A stretch of 53,846 nucleotides of DNA from NCBI GenBank assembly GCA_003141455.1, contig PLMA01000034.1, positions 54,701 through 108,546 on the forward strand, written 5' to 3'. Shown here piece by piece: positions 17,890 to 26,565 of this stretch. Position 1 is the first letter of the stretch; every line of letters starts with the position of its first letter. This DNA is from Chloroflexota bacterium (GTDB taxonomy: Bacteria; Chloroflexota; Limnocylindria; Limnocylindrales; CSP1-4). The position numbers were made by a program, and so were the translations under genes. Under the pieces are notes generated by a model. That model was not told the origin of the DNA and made no database searches. It saw nothing but the letters and a program-made list of their open reading frames with translations.

Positions 17890-20800
17890 ATGACGCGCCA
17901 GAGCCGCAGGACATCGACACACGAACCGACCCCGCTCGAGCAGATCCCGGTCTGGTGGTCTGCGCGCCAGGATGACGCGGCAGACGCGGCAGACGCGGCA
18001 GACGCGGCAGTCGCGGAAGGCAAGGACGGATCGGAGGCCCTGCTCTCGGGACTGAACGCCGAACAGCGTCGGGCCGTGTGCCACGGCGAGGGCCCGCTTC
18101 TGGTGGTCGCGGGGGCGGGCACCGGCAAGACCCAGGTGATCACCCGGCGCATCGCCTGGCTGATCGCCTCGCGGCGCGCGCGGCCCTCGGAGATCCTGGC
18201 CCTCACCTTCACGGACAAGGCCGCCGACGAGATGCAGGTCCGAGTCGACCAGCTCGTCCCCTACGGGTATACGGACTCGGCGATCTCCACCTTCCACTCG
18301 TTCGGGGATCGGTTGGTCCGCGAGTTTGCGCTCGAGCTCGGCCTGCCGACGGATCTGCGCGTATTGTCCCGACCCGAGGTCGTCATCTTCCTCCGCGAGC
18401 GGCTATTCGCCTTCGAACTGGACGAATACCGGCCTCTGGGCGATCCGACCCGCTTCCTCGGCGCTATGGCGACTCTCTTCAGCCGCTGCAAGGACGAGGA
18501 CGTTGGGCCCCAGGCTTACCTGGACTTCGCGGCGAATCTGGCGGCTAGAGCCGCGGAGGCCCGGACCGCGAACCGGGAAGGTCGCCAGTCGACCGAGAGC
18601 GATGCCCTCGCCGCGGTCGAGGAGGATGCCAGGCGACACGGGGAGCTGGCTCGAGCGTACGCGCGGTACCAGTCGCTCCTGCGGGAGTCCGGTCTCATCG
18701 ACTTCGGCGACCAGGTGAGCCTTGCCCTGCGCTTGCTCCGCGAGTCGGCGGCGGCTCGGCAGGAGCTGCAGCGCCGGTACCGCTACGTGCTGGTGGATGA
18801 GTTCCAGGACACGAATCGGGCCCAATCCGAGCTGGTCGAGCTGCTGGCGGCTCAACACGGGAACGTCATGGTCGTCGGCGACGACGACCAGTCCATCTAC
18901 AAGTTCAGAGGCGCCGCCATCAGCAACATCCTGGAGTTCAAACGGCGGCACCCGCGGGCGCGCCAGATCGTGCTTCGGCGCAACTACCGCTCCCACACGC
19001 CGATCCTGGATGCCAGCTACCGGTTGATCCGCTTCAACGATCCGGATCGACTGGAGGTCCGCAACGGCATCGACAAGCGGCTCGTCGCGGAGCGAGGAAT
19101 CGCGGAGCGCGGCGGTGTGGAGCGGCCGGTTCGGCACCTGGCCTTCGCCACCGGCTCGGAGGAGGCCGATTGGGTCGCCCGCGAGATAGCCGGCCGCGTC
19201 GCTGCCGGGGCCAGGCCGCGCGATTTCGCGGTCCTCGTGCGGGCGAACGCCGACGCGGATTCCGTGCTGCGAAGCCTCAATCTGGCGGGTGTCCCCTGGC
19301 GGTTCTCCGGAACGTCCGGTCTCTATGCCCGTCCCGAGATCAGGCTGCTTCTGGCCTTCCTGAGGGCCATCGCGGATCTCTCGTCCAGTGTCGACGTGTA
19401 TGCGCTGGCCGCGTCGGAGGTCTACGGCCTCGGCGGGCCGGATCTGACGGCGATCGTCAACAGCGCGCGTCGCCGCAACCGCTCGGTCTGGGACGTGGCC
19501 GAGGAGTTGACTCGGCAGCCCGGGCTGCTGCGCCTTACCTCCGAGTCGCGCGCGGCGCTCGACCGGCTGGTGGCGGACCTGCGCCGCTTCACAGAGCTCG
19601 CGCATGAGCGGCCCGCGGGCGAGGTCCTCTACCAATTCCTGCGAGACAGCGGCATCTTGCCGAGTCTCGCTTCAACGGACTCCGTGGCCGCCGAGGAGTC
19701 CCTGCAGAACATCGCTCGCTTCTTCGAGATCATCAGGGCCCAGTCCGATCTGCTGGCCGACGACCGGGTGATCTTCGTGGCGCGGCACCTGCAAACTCTC
19801 ATCGACGCCGGCGACGACCCTGCTACCGCCGAGATAGACGCGGACGCGGACGCGGTCGCGGTGTTGACGGTGCACAAGGCCAAGGGCCTGGAGTTCCCGG
19901 TCGTCTTCATGACTGGCCTGGTCGACGGCCGCTTCCCGGCTCGAACTCGCCGCGAGCCACTGGCCATGCCGTCGGAGCTGGTGCGGGAGACGCTGCCCGA
20001 GGGCGATGCCCACGTGCAGGAAGAACGCCGCCTTTTCTACGTTGGGATGACTCGCGCCCGTGACGAGCTGGTCCTCACCCATGCCGCGGACTACGGCGGG
20101 CGACGCACCCGGCGGGTCTCGCAGTTCGTCCTGGAGGCTCTCGATCTGCCGGCCGTCGCCGCTGCCGGCGGGGTAGTGGAGGGTGCTGCGCACGCGCCGC
20201 TGGAGCGGCTGGCCGCGTTCGAGCCGAAGGTGGAGGCGCCAGGAGCGGCCCGAGACGGCGAGGTCGAGGGACCGCTTTCGCTGAGCTTCTACCAGGTGGA
20301 CGACTACCTGACCTGCCCCCTCAAGTACAAGTACGTCCATGTCCTGCGCGTGCCGATCGCCCCGCACCACTCGATCGTGTACGGGGCCGCTTTGCATCAA
20401 GCCGTGCAGGAGTTCCATCGCCGCCAGGCGCGCGGCTACCTGATGCCCGAGGACGAGCTGCTGGCGGCCTTCGATCGGGCCTGGTCCAACGAGGGTTTCC
20501 TGACCCGCGAACACGAGGAGGCGCGACTGGCGGCCGGCCGGGCTGCGCTGCGCGGTTTCCGGGAAGGGCAGCTCCAGCCCGGGACGGTCGCGCCGGCGTA
20601 CGTGGAGCGCGATTTCAGCTTCACCCTGGATGGCGATCGGATCCGCGGCCGGATGGACCGCGTCGACGTGGAGCGGGTCGCTCCCGAGTCTGCCCGCGAC
20701 GCGGCAGGTGAGGAGCAGCTCGCCGACACCGTCAGTCCTGCGTTGCCGGGACTCTATCCGGAGCGCGTGACCATTACAGACTACAAGTCGAGCGACGTCC

Positions 20801-21093
20801 GCGACCCGGCTCGGGCCCGCGAGAGAGCCCGGGAGTCGCTACAGCTCCAGATCTACGCCATGGCCTATCAGGCGGAGACCGGACGGCTTCCGGATGCTCT
20901 GCAGCTGTGGTTCCTGGAATCCGGCCTGATCGGCCGAACAGATGTGGACGAGAAGCGCCTGGACAAGGCTCGGGAATCGATACGTCGCGCGGCGTCCGGG
21001 ATCAGGGCCCGCCAATTCGGGGCCAGTCCCGACTACTTGTCCTGCAGCTACTGCGCCTTCCGCGACATCTGCCCGGCGAGTGCGGTCAAGTGA
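17890..21093 (+). CDS. UvrD/Rep-type helicase with C-terminal Fe-S PD-(D/E)XK nuclease
   Basis: 1067 residues. Superfamily I helicase motifs: GTGKT (77-81), LVDEFQDTN, VVGDDDQSIYKFRGA, LRRNYRS, VLTVHKAKGLEF and FYVGMTRARDELVL. The C-terminal ~270 residues form a RecB-type nuclease: His in GAALHQAV, Asp in RMDRVD, D964 and K966 in ITDYKSS. Four cysteines (C809, C1052, C1055, C1061) have AddB/AdnAB/Cas4 iron-sulfur spacing. Role: ATP-driven unwinding and resection of DNA ends for recombination. A 4x9-bp repeat encodes an Asp-Ala-Ala run near residue 30. No AddA/RecC-like partner is adjacent, so it may act alone or with a distant subunit. Start not certain. Confidence 0.92.
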   Translation: MTRQSRRTSTHEPTPLEQIPVWWSARQDDAADAADAADAAVAEGKDGSEALLSGLNAEQRRAVCHGEGPLLVVAGAGTGKTQVITRRIAWLIASRRARPSEILALTFTDKAADEMQVRVDQLVPYGYTDSAISTFHSFGDRLVREFALELGLPTDLRVLSRPEVVIFLRERLFAFELDEYRPLGDPTRFLGAMATLFSRCKDEDVGPQAYLDFAANLAARAAEARTANREGRQSTESDALAAVEEDARRHGELARAYARYQSLLRESGLIDFGDQVSLALRLLRESAAARQELQRRYRYVLVDEFQDTNRAQSELVELLAAQHGNVMVVGDDDQSIYKFRGAAISNILEFKRRHPRARQIVLRRNYRSHTPILDASYRLIRFNDPDRLEVRNGIDKRLVAERGIAERGGVERPVRHLAFATGSEEADWVAREIAGRVAAGARPRDFAVLVRANADADSVLRSLNLAGVPWRFSGTSGLYARPEIRLLLAFLRAIADLSSSVDVYALAASEVYGLGGPDLTAIVNSARRRNRSVWDVAEELTRQPGLLRLTSESRAALDRLVADLRRFTELAHERPAGEVLYQFLRDSGILPSLASTDSVAAEESLQNIARFFEIIRAQSDLLADDRVIFVARHLQTLIDAGDDPATAEIDADADAVAVLTVHKAKGLEFPVVFMTGLVDGRFPARTRREPLAMPSELVRETLPEGDAHVQEERRLFYVGMTRARDELVLTHAADYGGRRTRRVSQFVLEALDLPAVAAAGGVVEGAAHAPLERLAAFEPKVEAPGAARDGEVEGPLSLSFYQVDDYLTCPLKYKYVHVLRVPIAPHHSIVYGAALHQAVQEFHRRQARGYLMPEDELLAAFDRAWSNEGFLTREHEEARLAAGRAALRGFREGQLQPGTVAPAYVERDFSFTLDGDRIRGRMDRVDVERVAPESARDAAGEEQLADTVSPALPGLYPERVTITDYKSSDVRDPARARERARESLQLQIYAMAYQAETGRLPDALQLWFLESGLIGRTDVDEKRLDKARESIRRAASGIRARQFGASPDYLSCSYCAFRDICPASAVK
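17974..18009 (+). repeat. Four perfect 9-bp tandem repeats
   Basis: GACGCGGCA occurs four times in frame, giving repeated Asp-Ala-Ala in the helicase N-terminus before the first motor motif. Likely prone to slippage in multiples of three codons. Confidence 0.9.
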
Positions 21094-21890
21094 CCGGACT
21101 GGAGGCGATCACCTTCGACTTCGGGAATACGCTGGTGCCTTTCCCGGCCGCGCCCATGGCGGACGTTCTCAGCTTGACGGCGGAGCGCGCGGGCTCTCGG
21201 GTGGGGTTTCGAGCGGACGACTTCGCTCGGGTCTGGAGCGAGGAGAGGCTCAGGCAGTTCGACGAGGATGTACCCGCCGGCCACGAGGCCGACATGGACG
21301 TGCGCGTGGTCCGGGTCCTGGCCAGGCTCCGTGGCTGCTCGATGCCGGGCGTCGGGGAGCGGTGGGACGACGTGGCCGCCGCGGGTTTCTCGGAGCCGCC
21401 CGAGGTCGCATCGATTCTCGACACCTACGCCGAGGCCTTCGTGGAGACGACACCCGTTCCGTCCGAAATCGAGCCGATGCTCGAACGGCTTGCCCGGCGC
21501 TACGAAGTCGGCATCCTGTCGAACTGGCCTCTGGCTCTCGCCATCGATCGCTACATCGAGGCTGCGGGCTGGTCGCGTCACCTCAGCGCCGTCGTCGTGT
21601 CGCAGCGGGTTGGATTCGTCAAGCCCCGGCCGGAGATCTTCGAAGTGGCGGCACGCGAGCTCCGCGTGGTGTCGGGCCCCGCAATCCTGCATGTGGGCGA
21701 CGATGCGGGTGCCGATGTGAGGGGCGCCCAGCGGGTGGGTTGGCGCGCGGCCTGGGTTCGAGTCAAGCCGGAGGATTCGCCTCTGCCCACCGCCCCGCCG
21801 GCCCCGGATGCGCTCCCGGAGATCGTCATCGACTCGGTTCTTGACCTCGAGGCCGCCGTCGGCCTGCGAGGCGGCGCCACGACTACGTAG
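21090..21890 (+). CDS. HAD-superfamily hydrolase
   Basis: 266 residues. Motif I is ITFDFGNTLV, in which the second motif Asp is Gly, as in several FDFGNT-type members. Motif II Ser is in ILSNW, motif III Lys in VGFVKPRPEIF and motif IV acids in HVGDDAGADVRGA. A helical cap domain lies between motifs I and II. Probably a cytoplasmic small-molecule phosphatase or dehalogenase-like enzyme; substrate unknown. GTG at 21090 overlaps the helicase stop in a GTGA junction, so translation is coupled. Confidence 0.88.
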   Translation: MTGLEAITFDFGNTLVPFPAAPMADVLSLTAERAGSRVGFRADDFARVWSEERLRQFDEDVPAGHEADMDVRVVRVLARLRGCSMPGVGERWDDVAAAGFSEPPEVASILDTYAEAFVETTPVPSEIEPMLERLARRYEVGILSNWPLALAIDRYIEAAGWSRHLSAVVVSQRVGFVKPRPEIFEVAARELRVVSGPAILHVGDDAGADVRGAQRVGWRAAWVRVKPEDSPLPTAPPAPDALPEIVIDSVLDLEAAVGLRGGATTT

Positions 21891-21893
21891 ACT
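21888..21893 (+). promoter_or_regulatory. Candidate leaderless -10 box
   Basis: TAGACT, 7 bases before the ATG at 21901 and overlapping the stop codon of the HAD gene. No Shine-Dalgarno. Confidence 0.4.
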
Positions 21894-21900
21894 GGCCTCG

Positions 21901-22275
21901 ATGGAATCGAAGGATCGAATCGGCAACACCCTGTTCATCGGCGCCGCCGTGGTCGTCTGGCTGATGGTGGCGCAGATCGTGACGTCCACCTACCCGCGCG
22001 AGAACCCGACAGCGGGTCTGGTAGGCGCGGGCGCCATAGGCCTGGCCAGCGGGCTGACGACCGTCCCGCTCTTCTGGCTGGTCTCGTTCGCCCGACACCG
22101 CCGCATCGCGCTCAACGGCGACTGGTCTCGAGCCATCAGGCGCGGGGCATGGGTTGCCATGGTAGTGGCGCTGTTCGTGGCGCTCCGCATCCAGGCGGTC
22201 TTGAGCCTCCCGATCGCGGTCTTCGTCGTCGTCCTGGTCCTGCTGGCGGAGATAACCCTCTCGATCGAACGCTGA
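21901..22275 (+). CDS. Small integral membrane protein
   Basis: 124 residues, unrecognised. Hydrophobic segments near 10-30, 40-65, 85-102 and 104-120 suggest four membrane helices separated by a basic loop (FARHRRIALNGDWSRAIRRG). The ATG is chosen because upstream codons overlap the HAD gene and a -10-like TAGACT precedes it. It may be an independent transcript between the HAD and methyltransferase genes. No function can be inferred. Confidence 0.72.
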   Translation: MESKDRIGNTLFIGAAVVVWLMVAQIVTSTYPRENPTAGLVGAGAIGLASGLTTVPLFWLVSFARHRRIALNGDWSRAIRRGAWVAMVVALFVALRIQAVLSLPIAVFVVVLVLLAEITLSIER

Positions 22276-22361
22276 GCCTGCTCGCCACGCGAAGAGCAGA
22301 CGCGAGGATCGGGGTCCCGCGAACGGAGGTGCCTCCCCAGTCGCGGCGAGTCCCGACGCGT

Positions 22362-22367
22362 TAGGCT
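22362..22367 (+). promoter_or_regulatory. Candidate leaderless -10 box
   Basis: TAGGCT, 7 bases before the methyltransferase ATG at 22375. No Shine-Dalgarno in the gap. Confidence 0.42.
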
Positions 22368-22374
22368 TGACCCG

Positions 22375-23190
22375 ATGACCCAACCGCATCGCGATCCCAG
22401 GACCGCCGCAGCGCTCGCCCGGCTCTACGACGTCGACCTGACGGAGGATCCGGGCGACGTCGACCTGTATCTGGCCCTCGCCGCGCGCACCGGCGGGCCG
22501 ATCCTGGAGATCGCCGCCGGCTCGGGCCGCCTGGCGGTGCGCCTGGCCGAGGCCGGCTACGAGGTCACCGCGGTCGACATCGATCCGGCGATGCTGGCAC
22601 GGGCCGGGAAAGCCGTCGCGAAAGCCGATCCCGGCGTTCGGAGCAGGCTGGAGCTGGTCGAAGCCGACCTCGTCAGCCTCGGTTTGCCTGGAGGACCCCG
22701 CTTTCGGCTCGCCATCCTGGCTCTGAACTCGATCCTGCTTCTCGCGACGAGGGGCCGCCAGCGTGATGCCCTCGAGACGATGGCTCGCCACCTGGCGCCT
22801 GACGGTGTCGCGGTCGTGGACGTGTGGATCCCGAGCGCCGACGAGCTCGCCCGGTACGACGGCCGGATGAGCCTTGAGTACGTGCGCACTGACCCGGAGA
22901 CAGGCCTGCTGGTCACCAAGATGGCAGCGGTCCAGTACGAGCCCGTGTCCGGGCAGATCGACCTGACGACCATCTACGACGAAGGCGAGCAGGGTGAGCC
23001 GCCCTGCAGATGGGTCCGCGAGGATCGGCTGAGACTGCTCAATGCCGAGGACCTGCGCGTCCTCGCGGAGTCCGTGAACCTGGAAGTTGAGGTCCTGGCG
23101 GGCGACTACGACCTCAATCCGGTCGGCGCTCATGACGAACGAGCCATCCTGGTAGCGCGGAGGCGGAGCGGGTCCGCTTCCCGACCTTGA
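22375..23190 (+). CDS. Class I SAM-dependent methyltransferase
   Basis: 271 residues. ILEIAAGSGRLAVRLAEAG is the glycine-rich SAM-binding motif I, followed by VTAVDIDPAML (acidic residue contacting the ribose) and LAILALNSILLL in the motif IV region. The overall pattern resembles methyltransferase domain 25 proteins acting on small molecules. Substrate not predictable; neighbours give no pathway. The stop precedes the CpaE-like gene by 12 bases, which contain a -10-like TATAGT. Confidence 0.88.
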   Translation: MTQPHRDPRTAAALARLYDVDLTEDPGDVDLYLALAARTGGPILEIAAGSGRLAVRLAEAGYEVTAVDIDPAMLARAGKAVAKADPGVRSRLELVEADLVSLGLPGGPRFRLAILALNSILLLATRGRQRDALETMARHLAPDGVAVVDVWIPSADELARYDGRMSLEYVRTDPETGLLVTKMAAVQYEPVSGQIDLTTIYDEGEQGEPPCRWVREDRLRLLNAEDLRVLAESVNLEVEVLAGDYDLNPVGAHDERAILVARRRSGSASRP

Positions 23191-23196
23191 TATAGT
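23191..23196 (+). promoter_or_regulatory. Candidate leaderless -10 box
   Basis: TATAGT, 6 bases before the GTG at 23203. No Shine-Dalgarno. Confidence 0.48.
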
Positions 23197-23202
23197 CGGC
23201 CC

Positions 23203-24345
23203 GTGGCGAGCCCCAGCTCAATTCGTCTGCTGATCGCGGAAGATGTCCCGCAGGTCAGTCAGCACGTCCGAAACCTGCTCAGCGTCCAGTCACAGGTCAA
23301 ACTACTCGAGGTCCTGAGCGACGGCGCAAAGGTCCTCGATGCAGCGAAACAACTCCGACCGGACGTGATGATGGTCGATCTGCTGCTACAGGGCAAGATC
23401 AAGGGGCCCCAGCTGATCGAGAAGATCCGCGACTCGGGTCTGGAGATCCCGGTCGTGGTCCTCACGGTGCCGCAGCATCCGCTAGCCCGGGACCCGACTC
23501 GCGGCATCGATGCGGTCCTGACGCTGCCGTTCAGCGGCTTCGAGCTGGTCAACACGTTCAACCACGTCCTCGCGGACCGGCTGGCCCGCGCTGCCGGCTC
23601 ATGCCGTGTGGTCGCCATCTTTTCGCCCAAGGGCGGAGTGGGCAAGACGACGATCGCCTTCAACCTGGCCGTCGCGCTCGGACAGTTGGGATTGGCAACG
23701 GCCTTGATCGACGGCAGCCTCCAATACGGCGATCTGCGGTCTTTGCTGAAGGTTCCGAGCGACGTGCCGTCGATCCTGGACCTGCCCACGGATAGGGTTC
23801 AGGAGTCGGACGTGCGGGACGTGATGTGGCGCGACCCCTCGGGCGTCGACATCCTCCTGGCACCGCCTCGCGTCGAAATGGCCGAGATGATCTCGGCTCG
23901 CGACGTGGAGAAGACGATGTCGCTCCTTCGGCGGCTGTACCAGGCCATCGTGATCGACACGCCGACGTCGCTCTCCGAGGTGACGCTGGCCTTTCTCGAC
24001 TCCAGCGACGTCGTGCTCTCGATCGTGACCTACGACTCGACCACGATCCACAACACGATCGCCGTGGGGGAGGTGTTCGCCTCGATCGGCTACGGGCCCG
24101 ACAAGATCCACTACCTCGTGAACCGGGCCGATTCGAGTGGCGGTCTCGATCGGGACGAGATGGCTCGGGCCCTGGGTCGAAGGCCCGACTTCGAGGTGGT
24201 CTCCGACGGGCGACTGGTGGTTCAGGCCAACAACGAGGGGATGCCTTTCGTCGTTTCGAGTCCCGACGCTGTGGTGAGCCTGGACCTGAGGCGAGTCGCC
24301 GCGACGATCGCCGGCCGCGCCGCCGGCGCCGCGGTGAGACACTGA
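23203..24345 (+). CDS. CpaE/TadZ-like protein: pseudo-receiver plus ParA/MinD-type ATPase
   Basis: 380 residues. Residues ~8-120 are a response-regulator receiver fold with the phosphoacceptor position kept (D59 in MMVDLLL), but the conserved Lys is replaced by Leu108 (TLPFSG). An ATPase domain follows: deviant Walker A SPKGGVGKTT with both lysines (K143, K148), and IVIDTPTSLSEVT for Walker B. This is the CpaE/TadZ layout, which localises type IV/Tad pilus machinery or other polar complexes. No tad/cpa pilus genes lie in the window. A second copy is at 49127. The transcript may be leaderless. The murI GTG follows four bases after the stop. Confidence 0.88.
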   Translation: MASPSSIRLLIAEDVPQVSQHVRNLLSVQSQVKLLEVLSDGAKVLDAAKQLRPDVMMVDLLLQGKIKGPQLIEKIRDSGLEIPVVVLTVPQHPLARDPTRGIDAVLTLPFSGFELVNTFNHVLADRLARAAGSCRVVAIFSPKGGVGKTTIAFNLAVALGQLGLATALIDGSLQYGDLRSLLKVPSDVPSILDLPTDRVQESDVRDVMWRDPSGVDILLAPPRVEMAEMISARDVEKTMSLLRRLYQAIVIDTPTSLSEVTLAFLDSSDVVLSIVTYDSTTIHNTIAVGEVFASIGYGPDKIHYLVNRADSSGGLDRDEMARALGRRPDFEVVSDGRLVVQANNEGMPFVVSSPDAVVSLDLRRVAATIAGRAAGAAVRH

Positions 24346-24349
24346 GGCC

Positions 24350-25270
24350 GTGTCTGACCCTCGTCCTATCGGGGTTTTCGATTCCGGAGTTGGCGGCCTG
24401 ACCGTCCTACGCGAGATTCTCCGGCGGCTGCCCTTCGAGTCGACCATCTACCTGGGCGACAACGCCCGAGCGCCCTACGGAGTCCGCTCCGACGACGAGG
24501 TGCGTCGATTCAGCATGCAATCCCTCGACGCGCTGGTGCGGCGCGACGTCAAAGCCCTCGTCGTGGCCTGCAACACCTCAACGTCGGTGGCCCTTGCCGA
24601 TTTTAGGCGCAGGTACGACCTGCCGGTCCTGGGCGTCGTGCGTCCGGGCGCCGCGGCTGCCGCGCTGGCCACCCGCACCCGACGAGTCGGCGTCATCGCA
24701 ACGCCGGCAACGGTGAGGTCTCACGCGTATTTCAACGCGATAAAGGACGAGAACCCGGCGATCGAAGTCTACGAGCACGCGACGCCGGCGCTGGTTCCGC
24801 TGGTGGAGGCCGGGCGGCTGGCGGGCCCGGAGGTCGCGGAGGCGGTCCGCCGGGCGGTGGCGCCGCTCCTGGGAGAGCGGAATGAGGATGGCGAGTTCAT
24901 CTTCCCGCTGCCGCCGTCGGCTCGGATAGACACGCTCCTGCTCGGCTGCACTCACTACCCGCTGCTGGCCGCAGTACTGAGGGAGTGCGTCGGCGATAGC
25001 GTGGCGATAGTGGATTCGGCGACGGCCACGGGATCTTCACTGGCCGAGCTGCTCTCCGTCAACGCGCTCGAGGCACCGGGCACCACCCGAGGAACGGCCG
25101 CGGACGCCGGAATGGCCGGTCACGAGCCGCCGGACGAGATTGCTACGCCACCAACTCATCGCCAGCTTACGACCGGAGACGTGGCGGTCTTCCGAGCCGT
25201 CGCCGAGCGCATGTTCGGCCGCGAGTTCCCGGAGGTCGAGCCGGTCGATCTGGAAGCCGGCCCGGCATGA
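24350..25270 (+). CDS. murI: Glutamate racemase
   Basis: 306 residues. IGVFDSGVGGLTVLREI is the family start. Catalytic cysteines C74 (VACNTST) and C200 (GCTHYPLL) are both present. It converts L- to D-glutamate for peptidoglycan, implying a peptidoglycan-containing wall. It is longer than usual (typical ~265) owing to an insert before C200 (GERNEDGEFIFPLP) and a loop of ~40 residues after SSLAELLSVNA. GTG start four bases after the CpaE-like stop; the end overlaps the next gene by ATGA. Confidence 0.96.
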   Translation: MSDPRPIGVFDSGVGGLTVLREILRRLPFESTIYLGDNARAPYGVRSDDEVRRFSMQSLDALVRRDVKALVVACNTSTSVALADFRRRYDLPVLGVVRPGAAAAALATRTRRVGVIATPATVRSHAYFNAIKDENPAIEVYEHATPALVPLVEAGRLAGPEVAEAVRRAVAPLLGERNEDGEFIFPLPPSARIDTLLLGCTHYPLLAAVLRECVGDSVAIVDSATATGSSLAELLSVNALEAPGTTRGTAADAGMAGHEPPDEIATPPTHRQLTTGDVAVFRAVAERMFGREFPEVEPVDLEAGPA

Positions 25271-26550
25271 GCGGCGCCTCGCGCGGACGAGACTCGAAGC
25301 GGGGCACGGGTTCGAGCTCCGGCTCGTCGAGGCCCGGCTCCCGGTCGGGACCGTCGAGTCCCGGTTGGAAGCGCGACACGTTCCTCCAGGCGGGCCTTCT
25401 CGTAGGGGCGGCACTGGGGGCCGCCGCGACCGTCTTCGGCCGTCGCATCGAGCGATCTGCCCGACGGGGCCTGGTTGATTGGGGAGTGGCGGAGCGGGTG
25501 GCCGTGAGGCGGGTCCGGCGCGCTCCCGGCAGGCTGGAATCGGTCGAGCTGAAGCAGGCGGCCCCCATCTACGCCTCGGCCATGGCAGAGATCGTTCCGG
25601 CGCTCGCGAGAGCCCTGGAGACCGAGCTGCCGGGCGTCGTGGAGCGGAGTGGCGTAATCGATCGGGAGACGTGGATCCACGACAACATCGCAACCTTCGC
25701 GCGGCTGATCGCCACGGTCGAGGGGGGCCTCGTCGACGAGGTGATGCCGCCGGGTATGGGCATCGCGAAGGCGACGATGGCGATCGTAAACCGCCAGGTG
25801 ACTAGCCGGCAGGTCGGATACCTGCTGGGCTTCCTGGGGCAGCGCGTTCTGGGCCAGTACGACCTGGCGCTGCTGTCGGCGGAGACCGAGCCCGGCCGGC
25901 TGGTCTTTCTCGACGAGAACATCCGGGCCACCGCGGCCGGGCTGGCAGTGCCGCTCAACCCATTCCGGACATGGATCGCGCTGCACGAGACGACGCACGC
26001 CTTCGAGTTCGAAGCCCACCCGTGGCTTCGGCCGTACCTTGCCTCGCGGCTCGAGCACCAGCTCGTCTCGCTGTCGAGCGGCGTCTCCGTGATGAGTCGA
26101 GGCGCGGTCGCCAGCCTTCGCCGGGCGCTTCGTGGAGCGAGTTCCGGCGAGCACTGGATGGAAGGCTTCATGAGCCCGGATCAGAAGCGTGAGTTCCGCG
26201 AGATCCAGGCCATCATGAGCCTGCTCGAAGGCTACGGGGACTACGTCATGGACGAGGTCGGGCGGGACCTGGTCCCGGATGTGGAGACGATCAGCGCCCG
26301 GTTCCATGCGCGCCGAACGCAACGCACCGGTTTCGAGCGGGCGATGATGCGGCTCACCGGGATGGACCTCAAGATGGAGCAGTACAAGAAGGGCGAGGAG
26401 TTCGTCTCTGCAATCGCCGGGGCGCGAGGAGCGGAAGCTCTGCGAGCGCTCTGGCTGAGCCCTGAGACCCTGCCGTTGCCGGATGAGATCGATACACCGT
26501 CACGTTGGGTTGCCCGGGTCATGCCGGCGCCCGGATCCGGAGCCGTCTGA
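25267..26550 (+). CDS. DUF2342 zincin-like metalloprotease family (F420-associated)
   Basis: 427 residues. A disordered basic N-terminus (~35 residues, Ser/Gly/Arg-rich) and one hydrophobic segment (~40-58, LQAGLLVGAALGAAATVFG) come first. A helical domain contains WIALHETTHAFEFEAHPWLR, an HExxH-type zinc site (H240, E241, H244). This fits the DUF2342/zincin family seen mainly in Actinobacteria and Chloroflexota, whose subset is annotated as coenzyme F420 biosynthesis-associated. Proteolytic activity is not proven. The start overlaps murI by four bases (ATGA), so it is translationally coupled. Confidence 0.85.
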   Translation: MSGASRGRDSKRGTGSSSGSSRPGSRSGPSSPGWKRDTFLQAGLLVGAALGAAATVFGRRIERSARRGLVDWGVAERVAVRRVRRAPGRLESVELKQAAPIYASAMAEIVPALARALETELPGVVERSGVIDRETWIHDNIATFARLIATVEGGLVDEVMPPGMGIAKATMAIVNRQVTSRQVGYLLGFLGQRVLGQYDLALLSAETEPGRLVFLDENIRATAAGLAVPLNPFRTWIALHETTHAFEFEAHPWLRPYLASRLEHQLVSLSSGVSVMSRGAVASLRRALRGASSGEHWMEGFMSPDQKREFREIQAIMSLLEGYGDYVMDEVGRDLVPDVETISARFHARRTQRTGFERAMMRLTGMDLKMEQYKKGEEFVSAIAGARGAEALRALWLSPETLPLPDEIDTPSRWVARVMPAPGSGAV

Positions 26551-26565
26551 AGAGAGGGGACGCCC

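Noticed and set aside
23203-24345. ParA of a chromosome partitioning locus
   Set aside because: The N-terminal receiver fold and absence of parB or parS nearby fit CpaE/TadZ better.
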